This document shows, one piece after another, positions 8,678 through 19,112 of a stretch of DNA of 63,313 nucleotides. Made by a program: the position numbers and the translations under genes. The notes beneath the pieces are model-generated. The model was not told the origin of the DNA and did no database searches. It saw only the letters and a program-made list of their open reading frames with translations. Source of the stretch: Aurantiochytrium sp. KH105. Its lineage: Eukaryota > Sar > Bigyra > Thraustochytrida > Thraustochytriidae. The stretch is taken from positions 1 to 63,313 of the forward strand of contig BGKB01000273.1 in the NCBI GenBank assembly GCA_003116975.1, in the 5' to 3' direction. Positions within the stretch are counted from its first letter, which is position 1. Each line of letters starts with the position of its first letter.

Positions 8678-9997
8678 CTAAATGCACGTCTCTGGATTGA
8701 GCAAAAGGCCACGAAAGTCCGAGGCTGTCAGCCATCCCAAGGCCACCTTCTTTTCCAAATGTTTTTGCGTTTTCTCGAGATCTCCAAGAATTGCCGAGCA
8801 CGACTTTTGTAAATTGAGAGCAAGTGCTCTGTGATAAATTGCGAGCGCGTCTACCCATGAGGCATCGTGCACGCTGTCCAGCACGTCTATGTCGGACGCT
8901 CCCTTGATTTTTCCGTCATTATCGTTGTCGTTATCATTGTTGTTGTTTTTGTTGTCATCTTCCTTTACGACTGCGCTTTGCCCAATGCCCACGTCAATCT
9001 GGCCAAGGTGTGGTACCGCTTCGGGACAAAGGAAAAATACATAATTTGGATCGGTGCCAAAGACAAAGACCGAAGCAAACCACTCGTTCACCTTGTCGAG
9101 CACCGCGAGCAAGGCGGCTCTTGGCCCGCATAGATTGATAACGATCCAGCCCCCGGGTCGCAACGCAGCACTCACGTGCTCAACAAGATGTTCGCGGGTC
9201 AAAAATGTGGGCGGAGGCAGATCGAGAGCCTCCTCATCCTCGGCGCCAGACTCCTGCGCAACGTCGATATAGTACAAATCATAGCTCGCTGGTTGCGCGG
9301 CCGCGGCAAAACCAAGACCATCCTCTTCAAAGGTGTGCAACCCCTTCCAACAAGTCTCATCAAGACCAAAATGCACCTTGGCGCATTCAAGAACGCCACC
9401 AGAGAGCTCCACAACATCGACGCGAATCTCAGGGACCACCGAAAGTAAAGCCAAGGGCAATGCGCCACCTCCAGCTCCCACCACGCAGACGCGAGTATGT
9501 GTTGCTTTCTGTGATCCCGCGCAGAGCGAAGGCAGCATCGCGAGCCCAAGCATCATCGCCTGATTCACGTCAAAGACAAGAGCGCGATAATCAAAGCAGC
9601 GTTTCGCGATCACGGCGTCCTTTTCCTGCACCCCATCTTCGATTTCAGACGCTTCTACATCAAACGCGATAGCTGTTTGGAAGAGATCTGGGCTCTCTTG
9701 AAATGCAAGCATCCGTGCATTCCGTATCCTGCTCTCAAGGACCACGTGTCCGTCAAGAACGCGAACCACATCATCTGCGTAAATGTCCACACGGCTGTCT
9801 GGAACGATCATTGCTGTTCTTCGAAGCCCTGCGTCCTCGGTTCCATCCTCGTATAGGACCTCGTAGGTTTCTTTGTCCTTTGCATACCCCGTCACAAGAG
9901 CACCATAGAAGAGCTCGTCGACGTTGCGTGCTCGAACTTCTACCTTTTGACCCACAAGAGCCTCTCCAATGAGTTCGAGCTCGACTTCCTCCTCCAT
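8678..9997 (-). CDS. METTL13-like SAM methyltransferase with Tudor-like N-terminus
   Basis: 439 residues. Residues 15-55 follow a Tudor/Agenet pattern (VGQKVEVRARN..., YEVLYEDGTED). Residues about 95-325 match the C-terminal spermidine-synthase-fold domain of METTL13 (eEF1A lysine and N-terminal methyltransferase): an FDVNQAMMLGLAM helix, the SAM-binding VCVVGAGGGALPLALL loop, DVVELS as the ribose-binding acid, and IDV as the motif IV strand. The C-terminus carries an Asn/Asp repeat (NNNNDNDNDND) and a helical tail. In animal METTL13 this domain is preceded by a second methyltransferase domain, which is absent here. The likely substrate is a protein such as eEF1A, or a polyamine, but this is inference. 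Confidence 0.7.
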   Translation of the reverse strand: MEEEVELELIGEALVGQKVEVRARNVDELFYGALVTGYAKDKETYEVLYEDGTEDAGLRRTAMIVPDSRVDIYADDVVRVLDGHVVLESRIRNARMLAFQESPDLFQTAIAFDVEASEIEDGVQEKDAVIAKRCFDYRALVFDVNQAMMLGLAMLPSLCAGSQKATHTRVCVVGAGGGALPLALLSVVPEIRVDVVELSGGVLECAKVHFGLDETCWKGLHTFEEDGLGFAAAAQPASYDLYYIDVAQESGAEDEEALDLPPPTFLTREHLVEHVSAALRPGGWIVINLCGPRAALLAVLDKVNEWFASVFVFGTDPNYVFFLCPEAVPHLGQIDVGIGQSAVVKEDDNKNNNNDNDNDNDGKIKGASDIDVLDSVHDASWVDALAIYHRALALNLQKSCSAILGDLEKTQKHLEKKVALGWLTASDFRGLLLNPETCI

Positions 9998-10620
9998 CGT
10001 GACAGTGGTATATGCACGCGCCGGTCGTCGAGAGCCCTCTTGCTGAGGGCAGGGCGAAGGAAGGTGCAGGCCTCAGCGACGGACTCGTCTCCTTTTTCAA
10101 CGGGTCCACGGAGAATCGAGACTTTTCTGACGCCCTTCCTGCCTTCCTCCCCTCCTTTCTCCCAGCTCACGCGGGCACTCGTGCCGGTCGTGCTTGCACG
10201 TGCTCAGCTCGCTCGCTCGCTCGCTGTTTGGCTGTTTGGGTGGCCAACCGCGCCGACGTTGGCGTTTTGGCCCCTTCGCTTTTTACAGCTCTACAGCTTT
10301 TCACAATGGCCTTCGATGGCCTTCAAGTTGACTCGACTTGACCCAGAGCAGGTTGCGCGCTGCAGGCAAACCTTGGACGGCGGCCTCCTCGGCAGCGGCG
10401 GTGACGGCTGCAACGGGGAGACTGGACAAGCGCCCTGCTGCATCGAAGGCGCACCTACGCCAAGGCTCTTGCCGCGCCAGCGGTCAAGAGGCGCGCCTCG
10501 ACGTCGAGCTCGAGGGCGCGCGAGAAGCCGACGCTGATCCGGCGAACTCGGCAAGGCGAGACGAGGTGACTGCGAGAGCGCACGAAAGGAGTGCGCCTTG
10601 TGCCGCTCAGGGTCAAGACC
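9998..10620. promoter_or_regulatory. Divergent promoter region
   Basis: 623 bp between the METTL13-like gene (-) and the MFSD5-like gene (+), both reading outwards. It contains a (GCTC)n run near 10206-10224. No further gene is supported; frames here are GC-driven. Confidence 0.5.
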
Positions 10621-11916
10621 ATGGAGGTGTATGTGGGCCTGCTCGCCCTGCAGCTCGTGGGCTGCGCTGCGTTGATCAAGAAACAACGGGACTCGCTTGC
10701 GCTGGTGCCGACCACGCCGGAATTTGCGCGCCTACAGAAAAGCTTCTTGGCCACCATGCTCTTCGCGTCGTGCGCGGACTGGATCCAAGGGCCGTATCTG
10801 TACAAGCTCTACTCCTTTATCGGATTCGGCAAGGGAGAAATTGGTTATCTCTTTCTTGCAGGCTACTGCAGCTCGGCGCTCTTCGGAACTCTGGTGGGCG
10901 GCCTCGCCGATCGCTTTGGACGGAAGAAGACTTGCCTTCTCTTTTGCCTGCTTTACTCTGGAACCTGCATGACCATGCACTCGCACGACTTTAACGTCCT
11001 TCTTGCTGGACGTGTCATGAGCGGTATTTCAACTTCGATTCTCTTTTCTGTCTTTGAAGCGTGGATGCTTCACGAGCACAAGCGTGACGCCTTTCCCGAT
11101 GACTGGCTCGTCAACACTCTTTCGCGTGCTACTTTCTTGTCGAGTGCAGCCGCTGTGGCAATGGCCGCTGTCGCAGGCGCAGTGACGAGCTATGGCGGCT
11201 ACACGGCTCCCTTCGACACGGCAATCGTTTTCCTCACGTTGACCGCACTCATCATTGCGCGCACATGGAAGGAGAACTACGGCAACGCCTCGCTGACCCC
11301 AGGCGGTAACTTTGCCGTCGGCTGGGTCGTTATGGCCTCGAATCCGCGTATTTGGCTACTTGGCATCGTCCAGTCCTGCTTCGAGGGAGCCATGTACATT
11401 TTCGTGTACATGTGGACACCGACGCTCGAGAGTACGGCCAGCGATGAGGGCATGCCGCACGGCATTGTGTTTGCCTGCTTCATGGTTTCCATCATGATTG
11501 GAACGCACATTTACCAGCTGGCCCTCAAGCACAAAGAGACCGAAACCGTGCTCATGTACAACGCTGCAGTCGCTTCGCTGTGCCTTGCGGCACCAGCGTT
11601 CACATCCAGCCACACCATTAACTTTTTCGCCTTTTGCGTTTTTGAAGTTTGCGTAGGAGTCTACCATCCCGGTGTTGGCTTTCTTCGCGCAAAATACATT
11701 CCTGAAGAGGTGCGCGCCACGATTGTCAACTTTTTTCGCGTTCCTCTCAACGGTTTTGTTGTCCTCGTCTTGCTGTATACGAGCCACCTTAGTTCGGCTA
11801 CCATGGGTCTTTACTGCGCGGCTATCCTGGCTGTGGCAGCCAGCGTCCACTTTTTGCTTGCTCGCCAGGCTGGCCAGATGAGTCCAGCCGCCTCCAAGAT
11901 TGATAGTGAAGTTTGA
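10621..11916 (+). CDS. MFSD5: MFSD5/MOT2-like molybdate-anion transporter
   Basis: 431 residues from the ATG at 10621; the frame extends upstream only to a GTG. It is a 12-span major facilitator protein. The loop between spans 2 and 3 has the MFS motif A form (GGLADRFGRKK). Features typical of the MFSD5/MOT2 molybdate-anion transporter family include CADWIQGPYLYKLY after the first span, SIL-FSVFEAWMLHEH after motif A, MYIFVYMWTP, GIVFACFMVSIMIG and the late PEEVRATIVNFFRVPLN segment. In algae and animals this family takes up molybdate for molybdenum cofactor synthesis. Length agrees with the family. It is convergent with the polyQ solenoid gene downstream. Confidence 0.88.
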   Translation: MEVYVGLLALQLVGCAALIKKQRDSLALVPTTPEFARLQKSFLATMLFASCADWIQGPYLYKLYSFIGFGKGEIGYLFLAGYCSSALFGTLVGGLADRFGRKKTCLLFCLLYSGTCMTMHSHDFNVLLAGRVMSGISTSILFSVFEAWMLHEHKRDAFPDDWLVNTLSRATFLSSAAAVAMAAVAGAVTSYGGYTAPFDTAIVFLTLTALIIARTWKENYGNASLTPGGNFAVGWVVMASNPRIWLLGIVQSCFEGAMYIFVYMWTPTLESTASDEGMPHGIVFACFMVSIMIGTHIYQLALKHKETETVLMYNAAVASLCLAAPAFTSSHTINFFAFCVFEVCVGVYHPGVGFLRAKYIPEEVRATIVNFFRVPLNGFVVLVLLYTSHLSSATMGLYCAAILAVAASVHFLLARQAGQMSPAASKIDSEV

Positions 11917-12232
11917 CGTGAACAATTTGCACACTTTTCTTGTCTTCGCAGAGGTTCCCTCGCTTGGCATCTGTCATCACACAAAAGAAAGAGAGGAGTG
12001 AACGCGTCGCAAGTTCTTCACAGAAATTGAGTGTTTTCGCACAAAATCAAACTTTGCGTATTCCAAGCGAGTCGTTGTACATGACATCAAACTTTGCTTG
12101 GCTTACGCATTTGTTCAAAAAAAGTTCTATTTCATGGTCGAAAGAGTATCTTGGCTTTCAGGCTTGTTTCTTTAGGATTGCGTGGTAATCTATGTCATGT
12201 GCTTTGACAGCGACAAAGCTACTTCTGGACCT
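11917..12232. other. Convergent 3' spacer
   Basis: 316 bp of more AT-rich sequence between two stop codons; no gene is seen. Confidence 0.6.
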
Positions 12233-13199
12233 CTACTGCTGCGGGTATGGAGACCCATATCCATTGCCCATGTGATGACGCTGCGGCAGAGTTTGCTGAG
12301 GTTGCGAATAGTGCTGGTGCTGGGAATCAAGCGAGTGCTGCTCCGGTCGCTGAGGCATCGGGGATTGGTGGCCAGGATACATGGATCCTGGCATGGGGGA
12401 CTGTTGCTGCGGCGGCTGTTGAACGGCGTTGCGAATTTGTGCCGAAATCGAAGTTGCACCCCAAGGCCCATCTCCGGGCTGCGAATACTGCCGCGGTGCG
12501 CCGGGAGTACTCATTGGATGTGGTGCTTGCTGATGAAGCTGCTGATGCTGATGGTACTGCGGCGCAGAGGGACCAGGCCCATACTGCGAGGGGGGCATGG
12601 GTGGCTGACTGCTTCCTCGCATGGGGGAGGAAGATGCCGCATTCGGATCCATCGATCGGAGAAAGTCAGATGCCGAAAGAGCACTACGCTTTACCATATC
12701 TTCAGCACGATAGTATTGCTGCTGAGGCGGAGGCGCCTGCTGTTGTTGCTGCGGCTGCTGCTGCTGCTGTTGTCGCTGACCTTGCGGGTAGTATCCCATG
12801 GGCTGTCCTGGATAAGCCGACGGAGGTTGCATGGGTCGCATAAGTCCCGGAGATTGCGTGTGCGGCGGTTGCTGTTGTTGCTGCGGCGGTTGCTGCTGCT
12901 GCTGTTGCTGATACCCGGGCCCTGAGAGCCCATAAGACTGAGGCTGCGAGGGTGGCTGCATTCTAAGCGGGCCACCATTCATGTTTGGACCATTCCCACT
13001 GGGAGACGGTGAACCATAGTGACTCAGTGAAGGCGATTGATGTGATTGGTACGGATATCCCGACTGAGTACGTTCGTCCATCTTCATTTGCGACGAGTAC
13101 TCGGGTCGGCTAGATTGCTGGCGCTGCTGCTGCTGCTGCTGCTGCAAATATTGCGGTTGCATGCTCGGAGAATGCTGCTGCGCCTGCGCTTGCAATTGT

Positions 13200-13235
<36 letters not shown>

Positions 13236-15067
13236 TGCCGCTGCTGCTGTACCTGTTGCTGTTGTTGTTGCTGTTGTTGTTGTTGCTGCTGCTGCTGAAA
13301 GCCGAGAAGACGCTCGAAGGCCGAAGGTTCGGTAGCCGCGTCCAGGCTGGGCAGTGAAGAGGAGTCATAGAGAGCGCTTCGCGGCGAGCCCACCCGCAGC
13401 GTGCGCAGAGAGCCGAGAACAATCTCCTCGTCATGCGCAGGAGAGGAGTTATCCATGAGAAAGCTCGGCAAACCCTCAGGACTGCGCTGTTGTGCAGGCT
13501 GTGAGGGGGGCGGAGCAGGAGCAGGAGCCTGGGCCGCCGGGGGAGCGAGACCGTTGGCACTGCCAAAGCTGACTGCGTCTTTTTGACCCGAGGAGTGCCG
13601 CGCGAGGCCACCCGGTCCCGGGCCAAACGCGGACTGCGCGCGTTGAATCTCAGGCTCGTTCTGAAAGTCTGGGATGGACGCCACTTCGCGCAACTCGTTC
13701 GATCGAAACCACAGACGTTCTTTGACAACCTCGCCAGCATGCTCCTTACGAAAGGAGCCAGAGTAGGAAGACGAAACGCCAATAAGTGTTGTCTGAAGCC
13801 GAGCTGACTCGGCGCGGCGCTTCACAATGGCACGAAAGGACCGAAGAGCCGCCAGGCGGTCAGTATGGATGCGCGGCAACTGGTCCTTGAAATCATCTTC
13901 AAGCTTGAGCTCACGCATGTAGCGAAGTGCGTGCTCATGCTGCTTCATGTCGATCATATTTTGAATGAGACGCTTGGGCGGGAACTTTTCCTGAAGTTCA
14001 TGCGCGAGGACCTTGCGCATGGCCATGTGAAGCTTCGATGAGGCAACGAGCTGGTGAATGAGATCCACGAGGACGGGCGAGGCTGTTTCACCACTAGCAG
14101 GAGAACTTTGGTCACCACTGGCCTTTGGCTTGACCCGTTTGTCAAAGCCAAAGGCTGTAATGTATGAGGTCGCGGCGTCCCAGTCTCCCGCACCAATCAT
14201 GCGCTCGACAATCTGCTCCTTGGGAAAGTGCGCCCAAAGTGCAGGAACTTCATTGGCAAACTGAATGGCCACCTCCCACTGATGGGCGTCCAGCATACCG
14301 TTCATAAGCTGCAATGGGGGAAACTCTGGCTCCAAGCCAAAGCGCTTAATGTGCTCGAGAGCCTGCTTGAACTGCGACTTGGCGAGCATGCGCTGAATCA
14401 AATCATACACCGGGAACTCATTGCGAAGATTGAGCTCCGAAATGAACTTGAGCGCTTGATCAAAGTCGCCCGAGACGACCATCTCTGACACGAGGGCAGA
14501 GGGCGTCCATCGGAGGAACTCGGGCAACTGTCTCTGTGAGCGCATTTCCCACTCTGCGAGCTTGCGGGCCCAGTCGACTGCAAGTCTGTACTGGCCCTTG
14601 GTCACGAGCGCCGACAGAAAGCGGTGCAAAAGGTCGACATCGCAGCGCTCGAGAAGACCAAACATGGAGATGGCCCGCGAGGCCATCTCAAAGCGTCTCC
14701 GTCGCACCATGGCGTCGACGACGGCGCCAAGCTCAAGCGCCTCGAGGTGCTCGGCAGCACATCGCTCTACGATTTGCGAGGCTTGCTGCAGCTGATCCGT
14801 AGAGCACAAGAGCGCGATGAGATCTTTTGCCAGGGTCAGCTTGTTCGGATCCAGTATGAGGCCCTCACTTTCGCGCAGCCCTGAACGCGTCTGCGTCGCG
14901 CTCTGGCCTTGTGGAGTCACCATGACCATTCGCATGGCATCCTCATGGCGACCATCCCGGACGAGACCGCTCATCTTCGACCGCTCCGTAGCGTGATCAG
15001 CAGACATGGAGGCATATCCCCGTGCCTTCATTGCGGCCTGCTGCTGCGCTTGCTGCGAGGCGGACAT
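12233..15067 (-). CDS. Alpha-solenoid protein with long polyQ C-terminus
   Basis: 944 residues from the ATG at 15067 (a TTG at 15103 extends the frame). Residues about 30-430 form helical repeats of roughly 35 residues with a recurring pattern, for example LIQRMLAKSQFKQALEHI and then KRFGLEPEFPP, and later LIQNMIDMKQHEHALRYM. This suggests a TPR/PPR-like alpha-solenoid. Residues about 500-944 are low complexity: proline/alanine-rich, then long glutamine runs (encoded around 13200-13295 and again at 12720-12910) interspersed with S, P, G, Y and M. Such tails are typical of RNA-granule or transcription scaffolds. No enzyme motif is seen. A role in RNA or protein assembly is inference. Confidence 0.7.
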
Positions 15068-17061
15068 GCCTCCCGCCCCCCCCGGAAGCAGCTGGTGTTT
15101 CAAGTACGCACCGTATCACAGGAAAGTAAGATAGGCACTTCCTGTTCGGCCGCGATGGACTTGCGTTTCTCTCGACAGCAACGAAAACAGTATCTGAAGA
15201 AAGAAACGCTGATCGAGAGCAAAGGTAGGTTCCCTTGTCAGACGCTTAGCAATCGCGTTTCTTCTTTGTTTTTGGTTTCCAAAAGAGGAGAAGGGGAAGT
15301 GTCGGTCTCACTCAAAAGACAGGCACTCCCCTTTCGGTCGCGTTGGCCTTGCGCAGTCCTCGACGGCGACGTTAACAATTTATAGAGAAACTCTGATGGA
15401 GAGAAAAGAGAGATTTGCTTGTCAGCAGGTCAGCAGTCGCGTACTTTCTCTTTCCAAATGAGGAGTTGAGGAAGTGTTGGTCTCGCCTCGCGTATTCTCT
15501 CAGTAGACGATGCGAAAGGGTGACGTGTTGATCAGCAGATATATTACTTCCTGGTATTCACGAAGTTTCGCTTCGTAGCAACTGGGTTGGTTTCCTCTCA
15601 GAGGACAAAGGAAGAAAAGTTCAGTGTCTTCTTCTCCTTCTTCTTCTTCTTCGCAGGCACGCTTCTTCCCCAGAACGGAACGGAAAGAAAAAGGTTCTGT
15701 TCCTTCCTAGCCAGCAGTCGCGAAGTTCCCTAATGTCCACGTGGCCGCCAGAAGAGATGTCTCACTTCGTTACGTTTCGTTTCGTTGTGTTTTGTTCCGT
15801 AGAAGTCGCGTTTCTTCTTGATGTCAAATCTTGCGAGGCTTCGAAATCTAGGTGTCACTGTCACCGCAATATTCCCTTTGCAGACGCGTTCCTATCCCTG
15901 CGCCGAGCTGACTGACGATCAGATATAGCAAAGGACCGCTGACGCCGGTTGACTCCGCGTTCTACTCGACGCTGGTGTGCTACAGCGCGGCCAAAGGATC
16001 AAAGAAATCCAGGACAACCTCCACGCGATGCTTCTATCGTCGCGCGTTTCCCCCGCCCGGAGCCGAGGCAGACGATGCCGTCCCTGCAACGACTTCTTGC
16101 AGTCGCGGGTCCCTACTTCCGCAGCCCTGTTCTTCTCCTCCAGGGCGCGTCAGATACCTCCGCCCTCGCCGAAGCTCTTGGCGACCTCGAGGCAGGCAAG
16201 GCTCGCAGGCAAGCTCGCGAGCAAGGCGCCCAAGCGGAGCCGCTCCGCCCGCCGCCACTCGTCGGCGGCTCGAGCTCGGCCCTGCCGCAGGACACCCGCG
16301 CAGCCAGCCAGCAGGCGGGCAGGGGCGCGCGCAAGGCTCGCGCCGGGCGGGCGCGCGTGCAGGCGCTCGCGGCCAGGCGGGGCGCCGACGGCAGCGGCGG
16401 ACGGCCGAGGCAGAGGTGCAGCAGGCAGCAGGCAGCTAGCTCTATCGAGGCCGGCCCTGCGTCCGCTATTGCGCCCCTACTATCGCGGCCTCGCGCGGCG
16501 CTTGTATCTTGCGCGCTTCGCTTCGCTGGCGAGGCCGCGCTCCCGGCCGAGACGCGAGGCGCGGAGCGGCGGGCGGCTGCGGAGGCGCGGGCGCGCGGCT
16601 GGCTGGCTGGCCGGCCGGCCGGACGGGATGCGATGGATGGCTGGGCCGAAGGATGGCGGGAGGGTTTGGATGGATGGATGGATGGATGGCGCCTCGCTTG
16701 CGTGGTCGCGAAGCCTCCGCCGCTGCGGCTGCGCGCGGCCGCGCCCGGGCTGCGCGGCGCGGCGCGGGCGGGAGGCGCGGGCGGCGCCGGCGCGCGATCT
16801 CTCTCTATCGCTCTCTCTCTCTGCGCGGGCGGCGCGGCGGGCGGCGCGAAGTTCTGCGGAATGGAGGCGGTTGCGGCTTTGTCTCGGCCAAGCAAGCACG
16901 CCAAGCCAGGCCAGGCCAGGCCAGGCCAAGAGAAAGAAAGCAGGGGCACAAGCAAGGCAAAAAAGCAGAGCGCGCCGGCGGCGACGAAGAGGAGGAGCGC
17001 GTCGTCGAGCACGTGAGTCGATAGGTAATTAATTGCCAGCGAGAGATTCGATTACAGTGTT
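15068..17061. other. Long spacer with duplicated block and GC-rich tract
   Basis: 15116-15730 contains a degenerate duplication (see separate entry) and several pyrimidine tracts ending in CAG near 15657. From about 16060 to 17030 it is very GC-rich, with open frames in many phases. One frame (an ATG at 16078, MPSLQRLLAVAGPYF...) looks briefly protein-like, but most of it encodes simple repeats including (GGAT)n at 16666-16689. A spliced gene cannot be excluded; none is supported. Confidence 0.4.
15131..15500. repeat. Degenerate tandem duplication, period about 188 bp
   Basis: Two diverged copies can be aligned by eye: AGGCACTTCCTGTTCGG at 15133 against AGGCACTCCCCTTTCGG at 15321. Later landmarks keep order and spacing: the AGAGA...GAAAC-type segments, CTTGTCAG, CAATCGCG/CAGTCGCG, TTTCCAAA, GAGGA and GAAGTGT. 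Confidence 0.7.
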
Positions 17062-18216
17062 CTACGGTGCAGGGGGCTGTGGATCGGGATGCGAAGAGTC
17101 TGGCCGTGATGATGGCGGGTGATTCTGCGGATTCTGCGCTTGCTGTGGCTGCTGTTGCTGTGGCTGCTGTTGCTGCTGCTGCTGCTGCTGCTCAAGGAGC
17201 TCGAGATTGCCGCCAGACTCGAAATTCTTTTCAATGGTGTTGAGGTCGGAGATGCGAAACTGGATGACCTTGAGAAAGTCAGACAGCTGCTCGAGCTGCG
17301 AAGCGTGCTTCCCGTTCGAAATGTGGCGCACCTTGGATCGAGCCGTGGCAATACATCGAGCGTGCAAGTTTTTTATTGACATGATGACCTGACCCGACTC
17401 CCGCTGCAGGTCTTTGGTGATACGCTCGCTCTGTTCGCGCTCATTGTCGGCCTTGATGGCCACCGCGCGCATATTCTCCAATGTCTTTTGATTTGCATGG
17501 ATTTCGCTATTGTTCACCAAGAGCTGGTTTTGCGTGTTGCGCCGGAGCTGATTCAACTGCGAGCGAATGGCATCCATTTCGGTCTCGCCCTCCTCCACGA
17601 GGAGCGTCAGGTCCTTGTTGGCACCCTTCAGCGTGGAATAGCGATTGAGAATGTCCGAGATCTCGTCGTACTCACCCTCTGACGCCTCCACGGCGCCATC
17701 GAGATAGATTTGGTACCGCTTCAAGTGATCCAAGTCCATTTCCAGCTTGGCTCGCTCCTCCTCCATGACGCCCACTTTGCGGGACAGCGAGAGAATTTTG
17801 GCTTCGTGCTGGATCCGAGTCTTGGCTTCCAATTTCGCCTTTTGCTCGGCGCGCGTGCGCTTTGCGTCGTTTTCTTGGACGAACTTTTCAAAGCGAAGCA
17901 CTTGTTCCCTCATTTCTTGCTGCTTGAGCTCGAAATTGCGCTGCCGCTCGTCGCATGCCTCCATGCGTGTCTTGAACTCGTCCTTCATGAAGCTCAACGC
18001 TTCGTCAACTTCACGCATCTCTTTACGTTTTTTTAGGAGCAAGGTCGACTGCGAGGTCTGAGTCACGCCAAAGACGAGTGCCTCAAGCTCTCCCTTTTCC
18101 TCGCGTGTTTCCGGCTGCGCCAGAGCATTCTCAAACTGAGACGCTTTGCCGTGCACGTTGTTGTTGCCGCCGTTGTGTGCGACGCCATGATTATCTTCCT
18201 GCGTAAGAAAGGCCAT
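17062..18216 (-). CDS. CCDC42/CFAP73-like axonemal coiled-coil protein
   Basis: 384 residues, almost entirely coiled coil. Residues about 50-170 follow the DUF4200 pattern of the CCDC42/CFAP73 family: STLLLKKRKEMREVDEAL, then F-x-x-RMEACDERQ, RFEKFVQENDAKR-x-RA and, later, ILNRYSTLKGANKDL. CFAP73 (MIA2 in Chlamydomonas) acts in the modified inner-arm dynein complex; CCDC42 is needed for sperm flagella. The C-terminus is a short polyQ/P/S tail (about 40 residues) not usual in the family. The gene implies the organism makes a flagellate stage such as a zoospore. CFAP73 and CCDC42 cannot be separated here. Confidence 0.85.
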   Translation of the reverse strand: MAFLTQEDNHGVAHNGGNNNVHGKASQFENALAQPETREEKGELEALVFGVTQTSQSTLLLKKRKEMREVDEALSFMKDEFKTRMEACDERQRNFELKQQEMREQVLRFEKFVQENDAKRTRAEQKAKLEAKTRIQHEAKILSLSRKVGVMEEERAKLEMDLDHLKRYQIYLDGAVEASEGEYDEISDILNRYSTLKGANKDLTLLVEEGETEMDAIRSQLNQLRRNTQNQLLVNNSEIHANQKTLENMRAVAIKADNEREQSERITKDLQRESGQVIMSIKNLHARCIATARSKVRHISNGKHASQLEQLSDFLKVIQFRISDLNTIEKNFESGGNLELLEQQQQQQQQQPQQQQPQQAQNPQNHPPSSRPDSSHPDPQPPAP

Positions 18217-19112
18217 CGTGGGCGTTTGTGCTAGCCGCGTCTCTCAGTCGATTGAAAGGTGATTTATCTATCCTCCAAGCGATGCGCTCGGCCCTGGTAA
18301 TCTCTTTCGTTTTTCGCTTCTTCAAAACGAACAGCAGCTTTGTTCACCTTTTCGCATCCTCGTATGACTACAACACCGTCGCCGTCTGCGTGCGTATGTC
18401 GCTAAGTCTACGCTCTCTTCCGCGCGCTCCCTCCGCACGCTCACACGCACGTACGCACGCACGCGCGCGTGGCAAACGTAGATGGGGAAAGAAGACACTT
18501 GCAAAGGCAGGTCGCGGTTGCCTTGACTGCCGTGCGCTTTCTTTCCTGCGTGCGCTGGTTCCGCGCACCTCGCTCCGCCTATCGTTCGCTTCTTGCGCTT
18601 TTCGCTACATTAGTTTGATCACCTTCAAGTTGTGTGCTCTTGCCTTCGCTTTTGTTCTTGGCATTGTCTGAGACCCAGTATGTATACTCATAACCTGAAG
18701 ACACCAAGCACCTGTCACCGTTCGTGGGCAACGGATACATATTTAGGATACCGTGCACGATACCAGTAGGATACTCATTTTTCTTTTTTCTTTTTTTTCG
18801 TAGTATACGCAGAGCCCAGCAGACACACGCGGCTGCGCTGTCTGTCCTCTATTCTCTGTGTCTTGCGTGCTCGCTGCTCATCTTGGTGCTCCTAAAGCCG
18901 AGATCCGAGACGTAGCGGGCGATCCTCGTCGCGTGGGCGACCAACGCAACGCACTCTCCACGTCCGGCCGCCTTCGAGAGCAAACGAGCTTGGTCGATTG
19001 CAAACGTTGAAAGAGCACCCCTCTCGCCGTCGCCTATTTCCTGACAAATCAAGGTGGTCAAGTCGCCAGAGAAACCGCGAGGAGGAGAGACGAGCATCTC
19101 ACAGAAGAGAAG
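18217..19112. promoter_or_regulatory. Divergent promoter region
   Basis: 896 bp between the CCDC42/CFAP73-like gene (-) and the larC-like gene (+). It holds a (CGCA)n-like run near 18450-18470 and an AT-rich poly(T) tract near 18776-18800. A frame at 18228-18671 has no protein character. Confidence 0.45.

Noticed and set aside
15949..17016. A 355-residue open frame in the GC-rich spacer
   Set aside because: Three overlapping frames are open at once and the peptide is mostly A/R/G with (GGAT)n-encoded repeats; a short protein-like start near 16078 is not enough.
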